A model generated the notes under the pieces. The model saw only the letters and a program-made list of their open reading frames with translations. It did no database searches and was not told where the DNA came from. From positions 2,356,001-2,420,000 of the forward strand of contig NZ_CP036292.1 of NCBI RefSeq assembly GCF_007751715.1: DNA of 64,000 nucleotides, given 5' to 3'. This stretch comes from Rosistilla oblonga (GTDB taxonomy: Bacteria; Planctomycetota; Planctomycetia; Pirellulales; Pirellulaceae). Of the stretch, positions 62,079 to 64,000 are shown piece after piece. Made by a program: the position numbers and the translations under genes. Every line of letters begins with the position of its first letter. Position 1 is the stretch's first letter.

Positions 62079-63485
62079 ATGAAAAATCCATTCCCTCAAG
62101 AACTCAACCGTCGTGGTTTCATTTCGGCAACGGCCGCGGCAACGCTCGCTAGCGGTATCGCCCCGCTCCCCGCACTAGCCGCGGAATCGGCTGGCAACCT
62201 TCACCTGGGAACCTTCCGGTTCGACGTCACGCCGCCGATGGGACATTCGCTGTGCGGCGGGTGGATCAAGCCTGTCGTAGGAGTCGACGATCCGTTGGAG
62301 GCGATTGGGTATGTGTTGTTGGGGGCGGGCAAGCCGATCGTCGTCTGTGTCGTCGACTGGACGGGGCTGCTGAATTCAGCTCACATCCAGTGGCGGCAAG
62401 CGTTGGCCGACGCTGCCGGCACGACGATCGATCGCGTCGCGGTTCACTGCGTGCATCAACACAATGCCCCCTTTGCATGTCTGGACTCAGAAGAGATCGT
62501 TCTGGCACAAGGCGATCTGCCGCACATCGTCGAACGCGACTTCTTCCTCGAGTGCTTGGACGCCGGTCGCGAGGCGGTTGGCAAAGCGATGAAACAGACG
62601 ACGCCGGTCACACACGTCGCTCGCAGCCAAGCGAAGGTCGACAAGGTGGCGGGGAATCGCCGACTGATCGGTCTTAATGGCAAGGTGATCTCGCAGCGTG
62701 GCAGCAGTTCCAAAAACGCTATGCATCACGCGTTCCCTGAAGGGCTGATCGATCCGATGCTCAAGACGGTCGCGTTTTACAACGGCGACAAAAAGCTGGC
62801 GGCGTGCCATTATTACGCCTGCCATCCGATGAGCTACTACGGCGACGGTCGCGTTAGCGCCGACTTCTGTGGGCTGGCACGCAAGCAGATGCAGAAACAA
62901 GAACCCGACTGCACTCACATGTACTTCAACGGGTGCGGCGGCAACATCGGAGCGGGCAAATACAACGATGGCTCCAAAGTGATGCGTCCTATCTTAACCC
63001 AGCGGATTCTCGACGGGATGGTCGCCGCTCAAGAGACGTTGGTCCCCGAAGCGATCGAATCGATTCGCTGGGAGACCGAAGACATCCTGCCGCCGATCAA
63101 TCCGGCCTTCGATGAAGAGGCGCTGATGCGACAGATCAGCGACAAGACGCAGCGCGTTGTCCATCGCAACCGGCCATCATATACCGTCGCGTGGATTCGC
63201 CGGATCCAGGCAATGGTGCCGATCACGCTCAGCTGCATGCACATCAACGATGTCTCGTTGGTCCATCTGCCGTCGGAGAGTTTTATCGAATATCAATTGC
63301 GAGCCCAAGCTGCGGCTCCCAATCGTTTCGTCGCCTGCGCCGCCTATTCCGACGGCGGTCCGTGGTACATTCCAACCGCCGACGCCTATCCGCAGGGTGG
63401 CTACGCTGTCAGCGTCGCCCATTGCTCAGCCGGTATGGATCCGATCCTCAGCGGCGGAATCGCGAGCATGTTGTCTCGCGTCTAA
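62079..63485 (+). CDS. Tat-exported neutral ceramidase-like protein
   Basis: The 468-residue protein has a twin-arginine leader (LNRRGFISATAAATLASGIA, cleavage near ALA-AE). The mature part shows metal-binding-like segments of neutral/alkaline ceramidase N-domains: GTFRFDVTPPMGHSLCGGW, AVHCVHQHNAP and YACHPMSYYGDGRVSADFCG. Its substrate is not established for planctomycetes. The C-terminus (SVAHCSAGMDPIL) is typical of the planctomycete group. Confidence 0.82.
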   Translation: MKNPFPQELNRRGFISATAAATLASGIAPLPALAAESAGNLHLGTFRFDVTPPMGHSLCGGWIKPVVGVDDPLEAIGYVLLGAGKPIVVCVVDWTGLLNSAHIQWRQALADAAGTTIDRVAVHCVHQHNAPFACLDSEEIVLAQGDLPHIVERDFFLECLDAGREAVGKAMKQTTPVTHVARSQAKVDKVAGNRRLIGLNGKVISQRGSSSKNAMHHAFPEGLIDPMLKTVAFYNGDKKLAACHYYACHPMSYYGDGRVSADFCGLARKQMQKQEPDCTHMYFNGCGGNIGAGKYNDGSKVMRPILTQRILDGMVAAQETLVPEAIESIRWETEDILPPINPAFDEEALMRQISDKTQRVVHRNRPSYTVAWIRRIQAMVPITLSCMHINDVSLVHLPSESFIEYQLRAQAAAPNRFVACAAYSDGGPWYIPTADAYPQGGYAVSVAHCSAGMDPILSGGIASMLSRV

Positions 63486-63506
63486 GCGTGTCGCAGACCA
63501 ACTCAA

Positions 63507-63545
63507 AACACGCTCCCCGCCAAAGATATCGGCGGGAAGCGTGTT
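63507..63545. terminator. Bidirectional hairpin between convergent genes
   Basis: AACACGCT pairs with AGCGTGTT and CCGCC with GGCGG around a 9-base loop, with one internal mismatch. An A-run at 63505-63508 gives Ts on the minus strand, so it may terminate the outer-membrane gene and weakly the plus-strand gene. Confidence 0.6.
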
Positions 63546-63585
63546 GCTGCACAGAAGATGACATCCGCGGGGGACAGGCGGAGTC

Positions 63586-64000
63586 TTAGCGTTGCCAAGT
63601 CAGCGAGAAGACGGGGCCAGCCAAGGCGAGATCGACATCTTCGGGATCGATCGATCCGGCCAAACTGCTCAGGCTGCTGAATTGCTGATGTTCGTAGCCG
63701 ACACCCGCGATCAGTTTGTTGCCACCGGCAAAGACGTGTGCGTATTCGGCACCAAGGCGTAGCTCGGTGACCGGGACAACGACGTTATCGAGTCGGTTGC
63801 CAGTGCTACTTTGGGTTTCACCGTAGAGCATGCTTTGACGGAATCCTGCGACCAACGAGAATCCATGAGCAACATGCCGTCGCACATCGGCCCCCAGCGT
63901 GAATCCGAAGCCGTCGAATTCATGGTTTTCAAATCCGCCCCAGCGGGACTTCGAAAAATCGATCGAACCCCAGCGGAGGCCGCCAAATCCCTGAATCTTC
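63586..64000 (-). CDS. C-terminal part of an outer-membrane beta-barrel protein
   Basis: The frame is open from the right edge to a stop at 63586, giving about 137 residues that end AGPVFSLTWQR. Alternating strands (for example TELRLGAEYAHVF and NKLIAGVGYEHQQF) end in an aromatic-rich last strand. It resembles the C-terminus of Lpg1974-type porin-like proteins of planctomycetes. The start lies outside the window; internal ATG 63885 is only a frame-internal Met. Confidence 0.78.
   Translation of the reverse strand, partial: KIQGFGGLRWGSIDFSKSRWGGFENHEFDGFGFTLGADVRRHVAHGFSLVAGFRQSMLYGETQSSTGNRLDNVVVPVTELRLGAEYAHVFAGGNKLIAGVGYEHQQFSSLSSLAGSIDPEDVDLALAGPVFSLTWQR

Overview
The window looks like a chromosomal segment of a Pirellulaceae planctomycete (Rhodopirellula/Rosistilla-like). 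The evidence is a paralogous set typical of that group: a sulfatase, a PSCyt1/DUF1549/DUF1553 protein beside a DUF1501 protein, a dockerin/cadherin protein with the planctomycete LEALERRYLLAG leader, a DUF1570 protein, the small basic protein family, Na+-NQR and futalosine-pathway menaquinone genes. The species is an inference. No rRNA, tRNA, CRISPR array or prophage was seen. Genes are mostly short transcription units on both strands, and many convergent gaps hold hairpins.

Layout. 0.3-2.7 kb: a MoxR ATPase/DUF58 pair. 2.7-5.6 kb: a FadL-type porin and a thioesterase-methyltransferase fusion. 6.1-12.2 kb: a giant pseudokinase/STAND-ATPase/histidine-kinase/receiver/HPt hybrid. 12.4-24 kb: housekeeping genes (MGMT, small basic protein, uvrB, pirin, ZIP transporter, YihY, rpsA, rpiB, a DHH pyrophosphatase with CBS/DRTGG). 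23.8-25.4 kb: mqnB-mqnD. 26.4-32.6 kb: nqrABCDEF with a strong terminator and a perfect CRP-like palindrome upstream. 33-34.8 kb: DUF2617 and a trpG/pabA amidotransferase.

34.9-42 kb is the most unusual part. It holds a sulfatase, a PSCyt1/DUF1549/DUF1553 gene and a DUF1501 gene invaded by six REPIN-like elements (paired inverted short palindromes). An IS200-like REP-associated tyrosine transposase (RAYT) sits between two of them. Three copies lie inside or start the reading frame of one protein-coding gene and are translated.

42-64 kb: a metal-ABC permease fused to a DtxR-like repressor domain (the Chlamydia YtgCR architecture), a 1,314-residue cadherin/dockerin protein, hisF, a PilT-type ATPase, nagB-nagA, a zinc-ribbon protein, upp, zwf, a lipoprotein/PPIase pair, a DUF1570 protease-like protein, ettA, a PHA-system protein, an isochorismatase-fold hydrolase, an FmdB zinc ribbon, a Tat-exported ceramidase-like protein and the end of an outer-membrane barrel gene.

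Functionally, mqnBD (menaquinone synthesis) and nqr (Na+-coupled NADH:quinone oxidoreductase) point to a menaquinone respiratory chain with a sodium gradient. zwf and rpiB serve the pentose phosphate route, and nagBA serves amino-sugar catabolism, which fits a polysaccharide-degrading marine lifestyle with sulfatases. All identifications come from reading translated sequence; no database search was run.
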